The notes below the pieces were generated by a model. The model was not told the origin of the DNA. It saw only the letters and a list, made by a program, of their open reading frames with translations, and made no database searches. From positions 372,001 through 436,000 of the forward strand of contig NZ_JACVBX010000001.1 of NCBI RefSeq assembly GCF_014852585.1: a DNA stretch of 64,000 bases. Reading direction: 5' to 3'. A program made the translations under genes and the position numbers. Position 1 is the stretch's first letter, and each line of letters opens with the position of its first letter. This stretch comes from Pseudomonas sp. PDM18. GTDB taxonomy: Bacteria > Pseudomonadota > Gammaproteobacteria > Pseudomonadales > Pseudomonadaceae. This document shows, in pieces, positions 45,324-53,683 of this stretch.

Positions 45324-47468
45324 TCAGACTTCCAGCTCGGCCTGCAAAGCGGCGCGCACGCAGTGCAGGACGCCCAACGGCACGCGGCCTTCGAACAGCT
45401 CGGCGATGGCGCTCACCGGCGGCAGTTCGCCGTCCTCGTCGAGGAAGGCATCCTGGACTTCGCCGAGCAGTTCCTCGGGCAGGTCCAGCGCCTGCTCCAG
45501 GCTCAGCTGCTGGCGGCCGATGGCCTCGGCTAGCAGGCTGTACACATTCTTCTCGCTGCAATCGAGCTGGCGGGCGATCTGCGCCGGCGTCATGCCGGCG
45601 CGGGCCAGGGTCACCAGTTCGTGGCGCAGGTCGGTGACCGGGGCCGGGGTGTCCGGCGCCTTCTCCGACTCGGTGAGCACGTCGAGGAAGGCCTGGCCGT
45701 AGCGCTCCAGCTTGCGCGCGCCGACACCACTGACCTGGGCCATGGCAGAAAGCGTGGTGGGCTGACTGCGGAGCATTTCCAGCAAGGTCGCATCGGGGAA
45801 TATGACGTAGGGCGGCACCGAGTGCTCCTCCGCCAGCTTGCGCCGCAGGGCGCGCAGGGCTTCCCACATTTCGCGCTCTTCCTGGCGCACCAGTTGGCTG
45901 GCGGGGCTGGCGCCACCGGAGGAGGAAGACTTGCTGCGCTGTGGCTTGGGATCGCGGCGCAGGGCCAGCGTCTGTTCACCGCGCAGCAGCGGACGGCAGG
46001 CCTCGGTCAGGCGCAGGCCGTTGAAGCCGTCGACGTCCACGTCGGCAAAGCCACGGGCAACCAGTTGGCGGAACAGCGTGCGCCACTCGTCCTCGCCACG
46101 GGACTTGCCGATGCCGAACACCGCCAGGTGCTGGTGCCCGACGCTGCGCACCTTTTCGGTGTCCTTGCCCAGCAGCACGTCCACCAGGTGGCCGACGCCG
46201 TAGCGCTGGCCGCTGCGGTAGATGGCCGACAGCGCCTGGCGCGCGGGCTCGGTGGCGTCCCAGGTTTCCACGCCGTCGACGCAAATGTCGCAGTGGCCGC
46301 AGGGGTTGGGCATCACCTCGTCGAAGTAGGCCAGCAGGGCCTGGCGGCGGCAGCGGGTTTCCTCGCAAAGCGCCAGCATGGCTTCGAGTTTGTGCCGTTC
46401 GACGCGCTTGTGGCGCTCGTCGCCCTCGGAGTTCTGCATCATCTGCCGCAGCAGCAGCACGTCCTGCAGGCCGTAGGCCATCCAGGCGTCGGCGGGCAGG
46501 CTGTCGCGGCCGGCGCGGCCGGTTTCCTGGTAGTACGCCTCCAGGCTCTTGGGCAGGTCCAGGTGCGCGACGAAGCGCACGTTGGGCTTGTCGATGCCCA
46601 TGCCGAAGGCGACGGTGGCGACCATGATCAGCCCTTCCTCGTTGAGGAAGCGCTTCTGGTGGAAGGCGCGCAGGTCGTTGGACAGCCCGGCGTGGTACGG
46701 CAGCGCCGGGAAACCTTGGTTGGAGAGGAACTCGGCGACTTCCTCGACCTTCTTGCGCGACATGCAGTAGACGATGCCCGCGTCGCCGCGCCGCTCGCTG
46801 AGGAAGCCCAGCAGCTGCTTGCGCGGCTGCTCCTTGGGCACGATGCGGTAGAAGATGTTCGGCCGGTCGAAGCTGGAGAGGAACTGCTCGGCGTTCTGCA
46901 GGTGCAGGCGCTGGATCATCTCCTCGCGGGTGCGCATGTCCGCCGTGGCGGTCAGGGCGATGCGCGGCACATGCGGGAACAGCTCGGCGAGTTGGCCCAG
47001 CTGCAGGTACTCAGGACGGAAGTCGTGGCCCCATTGCGACACGCAGTGCGCTTCGTCGATGGCAAACAGGCCAATCTCCAGGCGCTGCAGGAAGGCCAGC
47101 ATGCGCGGCTGCACCAGGCGTTCCGGGGCGAGGTAAAGCAGCTTGATCTCACCGCGCTGCAAGCGGTCGGCAATATCGCGCTGGGCTTCGGGGCTCAGCG
47201 AAGAGTTCAGTGCCGCCACTGGCACACCCAGCTCGTCCAGCGTGGCGACCTGGTCCTCCATCAGCGCGATCAGCGGCGAGACCACTACCGTCAGGCCTTC
47301 GCGCAGCAGCGCCGGGACCTGGAAGCACAGCGACTTGCCGCCGCCGGTGGGCATCAGCACCAGCGCATCGCCGCCGCCGGCTACACGCTCGATGATCCGC
47401 GCCTGATTGCCGCGGAAGGCGTCGTAACCGAAAACGTCTTTGAGGATGCGCAGGGCCTGATCGAGCAT
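45324..47468 (-). CDS. recQ: ATP-dependent DNA helicase RecQ
   Basis: A 714-residue 3'-5' helicase. Motif I is [12 protein letters not shown], motif II is [18 protein letters not shown], and motif VI is [13 protein letters not shown]. The RQC zinc site is [17 protein letters not shown] followed by CGHCDIC; the HRDC domain is near the C-terminus ([22 protein letters not shown]), followed by an extra helical and acidic tail (RELTL-type HTH). It acts in recombination and fork repair. The ATG at 47468 has GGAG six bases upstream. It is divergent from the YecA-type gene. Confidence 0.95.
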   Translation of the reverse strand: MLDQALRILKDVFGYDAFRGNQARIIERVAGGGDALVLMPTGGGKSLCFQVPALLREGLTVVVSPLIALMEDQVATLDELGVPVAALNSSLSPEAQRDIADRLQRGEIKLLYLAPERLVQPRMLAFLQRLEIGLFAIDEAHCVSQWGHDFRPEYLQLGQLAELFPHVPRIALTATADMRTREEMIQRLHLQNAEQFLSSFDRPNIFYRIVPKEQPRKQLLGFLSERRGDAGIVYCMSRKKVEEVAEFLSNQGFPALPYHAGLSNDLRAFHQKRFLNEEGLIMVATVAFGMGIDKPNVRFVAHLDLPKSLEAYYQETGRAGRDSLPADAWMAYGLQDVLLLRQMMQNSEGDERHKRVERHKLEAMLALCEETRCRRQALLAYFDEVMPNPCGHCDICVDGVETWDATEPARQALSAIYRSGQRYGVGHLVDVLLGKDTEKVRSVGHQHLAVFGIGKSRGEDEWRTLFRQLVARGFADVDVDGFNGLRLTEACRPLLRGEQTLALRRDPKPQRSKSSSSGGASPASQLVRQEEREMWEALRALRRKLAEEHSVPPYVIFPDATLLEMLRSQPTTLSAMAQVSGVGARKLERYGQAFLDVLTESEKAPDTPAPVTDLRHELVTLARAGMTPAQIARQLDCSEKNVYSLLAEAIGRQQLSLEQALDLPEELLGEVQDAFLDEDGELPPVSAIAELFEGRVPLGVLHCVRAALQAELEV

Positions 47469-47664
47469 GAGGGACTCCGAATGAAGCCGCGCATTATACG
47501 CAAGCGATCCCGCTACGACCGGCACCTTGTCCGGGAAACCGCGGAAAAATCCGTCACATGCGTCCGAACCCCGTGTCGGCGCGGGCTGCAAGGGCATTTG
47601 GCTTTTGCCGCGAGCCAGCGGAAAGACTACAATTCGGGACCGATCACCTCCGAGGTAGTACCCG

Positions 47665-48252
47665 ATGTCCTTCGCCGACCAATTGTCCCGCCTGCAAGCC
47701 TTTCTCGATGCCGATGATCTGCACGAGGAAGCCTTGGACTACGTGGCGGCACACGGCTACCTGACCGCCCTGGCGATCTGCCCGGAGGAAGTGCCGGAGC
47801 GCGAGTGGATCGATGCGCTGTTCGCCGAGCCGCCGCACTACCGCAGCGAAGAAGAGCGCAGCGAGATCGAATCCACCCTGGTCCAGCTCAAGGCTCACAT
47901 CATCCGCCAGATGGCCGGTGACGAGGAACTGGAGCTGCCCTGCGAGCCCTACCTGGGCGACGAGCCGGACGACTCCGATATCCGCGGCTGGTGCATCGGC
48001 TTCATGGAAGGCGTGTTCCTGCGTGAAGCAGTTTGGTTCGAGCAGGCCGAGGAAGAGGTCAGCGAGCTGCTGCTGCCGATCATGGTCGGTTCCGGCCTGT
48101 TCGACGAACAGCCCGAGTTCGACGAGATCGCCAGCGACCGCGGCCTGGTGGACGACATGGTCGCGCAGATCCCCGAGTTGCTGACCAACCTCTTCCTGCT
48201 GTGCCAGGCGCCGGAAGAGAAGCCGGCGCTGCTGAAGCCGCGCACTCACTGA
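47665..48252 (+). CDS. YecA/UPF0149-family protein
   Basis: A 195-residue acidic protein of the UPF0149 (YecA) family: [40 protein letters not shown], then [33 protein letters not shown], the family core. The C-terminal SEC-type zinc motif found in longer YecA proteins is absent. The function is unknown. CGAGGTAGTACCCG precedes the start. It is divergent from recQ (196 bases of spacer) and followed by ybaN. Confidence 0.85.
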   Translation: MSFADQLSRLQAFLDADDLHEEALDYVAAHGYLTALAICPEEVPEREWIDALFAEPPHYRSEEERSEIESTLVQLKAHIIRQMAGDEELELPCEPYLGDEPDDSDIRGWCIGFMEGVFLREAVWFEQAEEEVSELLLPIMVGSGLFDEQPEFDEIASDRGLVDDMVAQIPELLTNLFLLCQAPEEKPALLKPRTH

Positions 48253-48303
48253 TCCGCCACCGGAGCTGCGCCGCGCGGCTCCGGAATCGTTTCGCGCCAG
48301 TCG

Positions 48304-48702
48304 ATGCCTCGAGAAATCCGCCAGAGCCGTCACGCCTGGGTTCGCTACTGCCTGCTCGGCGTCGGCTGGCTCAGCGTGGCGCTGGGCGTGATCGGCATCT
48401 TCCTGCCGGTGCTGCCCACCACGCCCTTCCTCCTGCTCGCCGCCGCCTGCTTCATGCGCAGCTCCCAGCGCTTCTACGACTGGCTGGTGAACCACCCCAG
48501 GCTCGGCCCGTGGATCCGCGACTACCTGGACGGCGAAGGCATCCCGCTCAAGGGCAAGGTCTACGCCATCGGCCTGATGTGGTGCAGCATCCTGATCTCA
48601 GGCTTTGTGGTGCAGCGCCCCTGGGCCTGGGCGTTCATGCTGACCAGCGCCACGCTGGTCAGCATCTATCTGATTCGGATGAAAACGCGGCGGCTGGACT
48701 GA
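48304..48702 (+). CDS. DUF454 (YbaN-like) inner-membrane protein
   Basis: A 132-residue membrane protein with four hydrophobic segments: LLGVGWLSVALGVIGIFLPVLPTTPFLLLAAACFMRSS is the DUF454 signature, followed by WLVNHPRLGPWIRDYLDGEGIPLKGKVYAIG and two closing helices. The role is unknown. It starts 51 bases after the YecA gene and may be in the same transcript. The ribosome-binding site is poor. Confidence 0.85.
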   Translation: MPREIRQSRHAWVRYCLLGVGWLSVALGVIGIFLPVLPTTPFLLLAAACFMRSSQRFYDWLVNHPRLGPWIRDYLDGEGIPLKGKVYAIGLMWCSILISGFVVQRPWAWAFMLTSATLVSIYLIRMKTRRLD

Positions 48703-48851
48703 GTCTTTTGCGGGCTCGAATACTGCCTCCTGCCCCTCCCTCTGAGCCCCGCCAAGCCCCGTGCTGCGGGGCCTTGCACCCAACGGCGATACGCCAGCGC
48801 AAGTTTTCGAAGAGCGCCTAGACTCCACACATCCCACATGGAGCGCTGGCG

Positions 48852-49553
48852 ATGCAGCCACCCCGAGGAGCCCCCCGGCTGTTCGCCAGCCCGCTGCGTC
48901 TGCGGGCCGGCGTGCTGCTGCTCGCTCTCCTCGCACTGACAGCCGGCGCAGCCTGGAACTTTGACACCATCCTGAAGAACGCCGAGCAGAAGTACGGCAA
49001 CCTCGGCACCGCCAAGACCCGCATAGAATCCTGGGGTCGCTTGATCCAGGACAGCGAAAACCTCGACGAGCCCACCAAGCTCAAGGCGGTCAATGCCTTC
49101 TTCAACGGCGCCCTGGTCTTCACCGACGACCGCACCGTCTGGCGCCAGGAGGACTACTGGGCGACGCCGGTGGAATCCCTCTACAAGGGCGCCGGCGACT
49201 GCGAGGACTACTCCATCGCCAAGTTCGTCACCCTGCGCCGCCTCGGGGTCGCCAGCGACAAGCTGCGCATCACCTACGTCAAGGCGCTGCAGCAGAACCA
49301 GGCGCACATGGTGCTCACCTACTACGCCTCCCCCACTGCCGAGCCGCTGGTGCTGGACAACCTGATCCCGCAGATAAAGCCCGCCTCCCAGCGCAAGGAC
49401 CTCCTGCCCGTCTACGCCTTCAACGCCGAGGGGCTGTGGCTGCCCGGCCCCGGCGGCGGCAAGCGCACCGGCGACAGCAAGAAGCTGTCACGCTGGCAGG
49501 ACCTGTTGACCAAGATGCGCGCCGAGGGCCTGGACCTCGACGAGACGCGATAG
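48852..49553 (+). CDS. lapG: LapG, periplasmic adhesin-releasing cysteine protease
   Basis: A 233-residue bacterial transglutaminase-like cysteine protease. An N-terminal export signal (LRAGVLLLALLALTAGAAW) is followed by the catalytic triad Cys117 (GAGDCEDYSIAKF), His152 (QAHMVLTYY) and Asp169 (LVLDNLIP), with spacing close to that known for LapG. LapG cuts the N-terminus of a large RTX adhesin and releases it from the surface. It is followed 12 bases later by lapD, its cyclic-di-GMP-controlled inhibitor. No adhesin gene is in the window. Confidence 0.93.
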   Translation: MQPPRGAPRLFASPLRLRAGVLLLALLALTAGAAWNFDTILKNAEQKYGNLGTAKTRIESWGRLIQDSENLDEPTKLKAVNAFFNGALVFTDDRTVWRQEDYWATPVESLYKGAGDCEDYSIAKFVTLRRLGVASDKLRITYVKALQQNQAHMVLTYYASPTAEPLVLDNLIPQIKPASQRKDLLPVYAFNAEGLWLPGPGGGKRTGDSKKLSRWQDLLTKMRAEGLDLDETR

Positions 49554-49565
49554 GAGAAACCCGGC

Positions 49566-51521
49566 ATGTCATTGCTCAAGCAACTGTTCCTGGCGATCTG
49601 CCTGTTCCTCGTGGTGGCCTTCGCCGGCAGCTTCGCCGCCAGCCTGGAAAGCTCCCGCGAGCAACTGATCGGCCAGTTGCGTTCCCACGCTCAGGACGCC
49701 GCCACCGCGCTGGGCCTGTCGCTCACACCGCACGTGGACGACCCGGCGATGATTGAGCTGATGGTCAGCTCGATCTTCGACTCCGGCTACTTCGCCACCA
49801 TCCGCGTGGTGAGCATTCCCGAGGGCAAGGTGATAGTCGAGCGTGACAGCGACACGCAGAACCAGCAGGTGCCGGCCTGGTTCGCCAAGCTGGTGAACCT
49901 CAAGGCCCAAGGCGGCGACGCCCTGATCATGCGCGGTTGGGAACAGGCCGCGCGGGTCGAGGTGGTCAGCCATCCGCAGTTCGCCCTGGCCAAGCTGTGG
50001 GACGGCGCGCTGGGCAGCCTCGCCTGGCTGCTGGCCTGCGGGCTGGTCAGCGCCATCCTTGGCGGCTGGCTGCTGCGCACCCAGCTCAAGCCGCTGGATC
50101 AGATGGTGCAGCAGGCCCACGCCATCACCCGCCGCGAATTCCTCACCCTGCCCAAGGAACCGCGCACCCCGGAACTCAAGCGCGTGGTGCAGGCGATGAA
50201 CCAGATGGTCGACAAGCTAAAGGCGCTGTTCGCCGAGGAAGCCACCCGCAGCGAGAAACTGCGCGAGGAGGCCTACCAGGACAGCCTCTCCGGCCTGGCC
50301 AACCGCCGCCTGTTCGACGCGCGGCTGGATGCACAACTGTCCCCCAGCGAACAGAACGCCGCCGGTTATCTGCTGCTGCTACGCCTGAACGACCTCGCTG
50401 GGCTCAACCAGCGCCTGGGCGGGCAGCGCACCGACGCGCTGATCCGCGACGTCGCCGAGTTGCTGGAGCGTGAGCGCGAGACCCACGGCACCCCGGACTG
50501 GCTCGCCGCGCGCAGCCGTGGCGGCGAGTTCACCCTGCTCGCCCCCGGCGTCGACAGCGCCAGCGCCGAACTGCTGGCCGACCAGCTCAGCGCCGCCCTG
50601 GAGAACCTGCGCAGCACCGGCGCCAGCGATTGCAAGCCGGTGGCACACCTTGGCCTGGCGGCCTTCCGCCCCGGCGAATCGGCGGCCAGCGTGCTGTCCC
50701 GCGCGGACCAGGCACTGGCGCAGGCGCAGTCCTCGCCGGATCGTCCCTGGCAGCGCCTGGACAGCTCCGGCGGCCAGCCCGCGCAGGACTCCCGCGCCTG
50801 GCGCGAATGGCTCGACGATGCCCTGCAGAAAGGCAAGCTGCAGCTGTGGTTCCAGCCGGTGCGCGCCTGCGCCGAGAAGGGCGAACTGCTGCACCAGAAA
50901 GTCCTCGCGCGGCTGCTCGATCCCCAGGGCGAGGCCGTCGCGGCCGGGCAGTTCCTGCCGTGGATCGAGCGCTTCGGCTGGTCTGCGCGCTTCGACCTGG
51001 CGATGCTCGAACACGCCCTCGCCCACCTCGCCCAGCAACCGGCGCCGCTGGCCTTGTCGCTGTCGGCAGAAACCGTGCGCAGCGCCGAGCCGCTGCGTCA
51101 GCTGTTCGAGATCCTCCGCGCCCATCCGCAGGAAGCGCAGCTGATGATCCTGGAAGTGGACGAGCGTTACCTGCCGCCGCCGGCAGAGCTGGAGAAGCTC
51201 GCCCAGTCGGTGCAGGACGTCGGCGCCAAGCTTGGCCTGCAGCACTTCGGCGGACGCTTCAGCCTGATCGGCAACCTGACCCGCCTGGGCCTTGCGTACC
51301 TGAAGATCGACGGCAGCTACATCCGCGCCATCGACCAGGACAACGACAAGCGCCTGTTCATCGAGGCCATGTATCGCGCGTCCAACAGCATCGACCTGCC
51401 GCTGATCGCGGAGATGGTCGAGACCGAGGGCGAACTGGCCGTCCTGCGGGAGATGGGCATCGCCGGCGCGATGGGGCGGCTGGTCGGGGCGCCGAAGCCT
51501 TCGCAGAGGAATGGAGGGTAG
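49566..51521 (+). CDS. lapD: LapD, cyclic-di-GMP effector controlling LapG
   Basis: A 651-residue inner-membrane receptor. TM1 at about 4-22, a periplasmic domain of about 125 residues, TM2 near 155-173, HAMP (LKPLDQMVQQAHAITRREFLTLP), a degenerate GGDEF (SRGGEFTLLAP) and a degenerate EAL domain in which the usual ELLLR is HQKVLARLLD. Both lack catalytic residues, as expected for a sensor. With cyclic-di-GMP bound to the EAL domain, the periplasmic part holds LapG inactive and keeps the adhesin on the cell. TAGGAGAAACC precedes the ATG. Confidence 0.93.
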   Translation: MSLLKQLFLAICLFLVVAFAGSFAASLESSREQLIGQLRSHAQDAATALGLSLTPHVDDPAMIELMVSSIFDSGYFATIRVVSIPEGKVIVERDSDTQNQQVPAWFAKLVNLKAQGGDALIMRGWEQAARVEVVSHPQFALAKLWDGALGSLAWLLACGLVSAILGGWLLRTQLKPLDQMVQQAHAITRREFLTLPKEPRTPELKRVVQAMNQMVDKLKALFAEEATRSEKLREEAYQDSLSGLANRRLFDARLDAQLSPSEQNAAGYLLLLRLNDLAGLNQRLGGQRTDALIRDVAELLERERETHGTPDWLAARSRGGEFTLLAPGVDSASAELLADQLSAALENLRSTGASDCKPVAHLGLAAFRPGESAASVLSRADQALAQAQSSPDRPWQRLDSSGGQPAQDSRAWREWLDDALQKGKLQLWFQPVRACAEKGELLHQKVLARLLDPQGEAVAAGQFLPWIERFGWSARFDLAMLEHALAHLAQQPAPLALSLSAETVRSAEPLRQLFEILRAHPQEAQLMILEVDERYLPPPAELEKLAQSVQDVGAKLGLQHFGGRFSLIGNLTRLGLAYLKIDGSYIRAIDQDNDKRLFIEAMYRASNSIDLPLIAEMVETEGELAVLREMGIAGAMGRLVGAPKPSQRNGG

Positions 51522-51568
51522 AGGATCGCTGCCTGGTCGGCTCCTACAGGGGAATGCCGTGCCATGCG

Positions 51569-51592
51569 GTTCGCGAGCAAGCTCGCTCCTAC
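51569..51592. repeat. Single REP arm
   Basis: Exact copy of the right arm at 35479-35502 (begins GTTCGCGAGCAAGCTCGC). It has no matching inverted partner nearby. Confidence 0.85.
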
Positions 51593-52028
51593 GAAGACCC
51601 ACTCCGCTCTGGCTCTGGCGTTGGCTTTGGCTCTGAAGACTTCCAGGGAAATATCCGCGCACTCCGACTGCCCCGTTCAGGAGGCCTCGTTGAGCGGGGT
51701 TTCAGGGGTTGAGCGACATGGATGTCGCGAGAGCGCTGTCGGGCCAAGGATGGCCCGTCAGCGCGTGCCCCTGAAACTTCGCTTCAACGAGGGAATTTTT
51801 CGCCTAAAGCGAAAAACCGGATGTTCGGGGCAACACTTTTTGGTTCCTTTTGTGAGGGCGGCTATCCGACGTTTGCCAAAAGGGACTCGCCGAGAGGCGA
51901 AACCAAATATCCCAGCGCATACCGATGCGACGCTGGAACATCCAGGCCAACGCAGCATCCCGACAAAACCGGAGCCAACGCCAGCGCGGTAATGACCCGT
52001 CTCTACCGCGAAGCGCCGACCGACACCG
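51593..52028. repeat. Gene-free spacer with a degenerate dispersed element
   Basis: This 436-base stretch has no supportable gene. It starts with a short iterated CTCTGGC/TTGGC run, then (about 51690-51920) carries features I associate with a multi-copy intergenic element of Pseudomonas: TTCGCCTAAAGCGAAAAACCGGATG, CACTTTTTGGTTCC and the AAAAGGGACTCGCC-GAGAGGCGAAAC hairpin-like end. It reads more naturally on the minus strand. Identification is by memory of similar spacers and is unproven. Confidence 0.5.
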
Positions 52029-52052
52029 GTTCGCGAGCAAGCCCGCTCCTAC
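52029..52052. repeat. Single REP arm, one mismatch
   Basis: GTTCGCGAGCAAGCCCGCTC and the terminal CTAC match the REP arm with one T-to-C change. It lies 18 bases from the end of the polyphosphate:AMP phosphotransferase gene. Confidence 0.85.
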
Positions 52053-52070
52053 AAAACACAGCGCGAAACC

Positions 52071-53576
52071 TCAGCCCTTCTTGCCCTTCTTCGCACTGGC
52101 GTAAGCCGCCTCCAGCGCATCGTTGATGGTCTTGAGGACCTTCACCCGCGCATAGCGCTTGTCATTGGCTTCCACCAGCGTCCAGGGCGCGATCTCGGTG
52201 CTGGTACGGTCGACCATGTCGCCCACCGCATCCACGTAGAGGTCCCACTTGTCGCGGTTGCGCCAGTCTTCCTCGGTGATCTTGAAGCGCTTGAAGGGGA
52301 TCGACTCGCGCTCCTTGAAGCGCTCCAGCTGGGTCTCCTGGTCGATGGACAGCCAGAATTTCACCAGCACGATGTTGTAGTTCGTCAGCTGCTCCTCGAA
52401 GTCGTTGATCTCCGCATAGGCGCGCAACCAATCTGCATCCGAAGCAAAGCCCTCGACCCGCTCCACCAGCACGCGGCCGTACCAGGAACGATCGAAGATG
52501 GTGAATTGCCGGCGCGCCGGGATGTGCCGCCAGAAGCGCCACAGATACGGCTGCGCGCGCTCCTCCTCGGTAGGGGCGGCGATCGGCACGATGCGGTACT
52601 GACGCGGGTCCAGCGCATCGGTCACGCGACGGATCGCGCCGCCCTTGCCGGCGGCGTCGTTGCCTTCGAACACGGCGATCAGCGAATGGCTGCGGAAGCG
52701 CTTGTCGCGCATCAGCGTGGCCAGGCGCGCCTGCTCCTTGGCCAGCTGTTCCTTGTACTGGTCCTTGTCCAGCGACAGGCTCAGGTCCAGCGCATCCAGC
52801 AGGCCCTTGTTGTCCAGGCTGGAGACCAGCGGCGCAGCATGGGGCTGCGGGGTCGGGCGGTCCTTGCGCTTGAGCGCGGCCTGCAGGCTTTCGAGAATAG
52901 TGCGGCCGACCGTCAGGCTGCGGTAGCGCTCATCGGAGCCCTCCACCACGTACCAGGGCGCATAGTCGCGACTGGTGCGGCGCAGCACGCGCTCGCCGTA
53001 GCGCACGAACTTGTCGTAGACCTCGCTCTGCTTCCAGTCGATCTCGCTCAGCTGCCAGCTGCGGGTCGGGTCGTTCTCCAGCGCCTTGAGGCGCTCCTTG
53101 AGCTGCTTCTTGGAGAGGTGAAACCAGAACTTGAAGATCAGCGCGCCTTCGTCGGAATACATCCGCTCGAAGCGTTCGGCATCGCTGATCAGGCCATCGA
53201 GCTGGCTGTCCTTGATCTCGCCGGTGACCCGCGCATAAAGCATCTGGCTGTACCAGTTGCCGAAGAAGATACCGGTCGTACCCTTGGGCGGCAGGCGGCG
53301 CCAGAAGCGCCACTGCGGTGGCCGCGAGAGCTCCTCGTCGGTGGGCAGGAGGAAGCTCTCCACCCGGATCAGCCGCGGGTCCATCCACTCGTTGAGCAGC
53401 TTCACCGTCTCACCCTTGCCGGCGCCCTCGATGCCGTTGATCAGGATGATCACCGGGAAGCGCGCCTGCTGCTTGAGCTCGTACTGCGCCTCGAGCAGGG
53501 CTTCGCGCAGCACCGCGACTTCCTTCTCGTAGGTTTCCTTGTCGATGGAATGACCGATCTCAGCGGATTCGAACAT
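52071..53576 (-). CDS. pap: Polyphosphate:AMP phosphotransferase (class II PPK2)
   Basis: A 501-residue protein with two fused PPK2 domains. The N-terminal one has a Walker A of GIEGAGKGE and lacks the usual acidic residue; the C-terminal, active one has GNDAAGKGG followed by the lid RRVTDALDPRQYRIVPIAAPTEEER and FDRSWYGRVLVERVEGF. It phosphorylates AMP to ADP using polyphosphate. The ATG at 53576 (MFESAEIGHSIDKETYEKEV) has AAGGAGAGCTGC upstream. It is divergent from mnmC with a 107-base spacer. It connects with RelA and polyphosphate stress metabolism. Confidence 0.92.
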   Translation of the reverse strand: MFESAEIGHSIDKETYEKEVAVLREALLEAQYELKQQARFPVIILINGIEGAGKGETVKLLNEWMDPRLIRVESFLLPTDEELSRPPQWRFWRRLPPKGTTGIFFGNWYSQMLYARVTGEIKDSQLDGLISDAERFERMYSDEGALIFKFWFHLSKKQLKERLKALENDPTRSWQLSEIDWKQSEVYDKFVRYGERVLRRTSRDYAPWYVVEGSDERYRSLTVGRTILESLQAALKRKDRPTPQPHAAPLVSSLDNKGLLDALDLSLSLDKDQYKEQLAKEQARLATLMRDKRFRSHSLIAVFEGNDAAGKGGAIRRVTDALDPRQYRIVPIAAPTEEERAQPYLWRFWRHIPARRQFTIFDRSWYGRVLVERVEGFASDADWLRAYAEINDFEEQLTNYNIVLVKFWLSIDQETQLERFKERESIPFKRFKITEEDWRNRDKWDLYVDAVGDMVDRTSTEIAPWTLVEANDKRYARVKVLKTINDALEAAYASAKKGKKG

Positions 53577-53683
53577 GCAGCTCTCCTTGTTTCGAAGTGA
53601 ATAGAAGGTAGCGGATGTGACGCAGGCTGTCTGCGCGGCGGATCGGCTAAACTGCCGGCTTCGTTTCACAACCCTGCCCCCAC

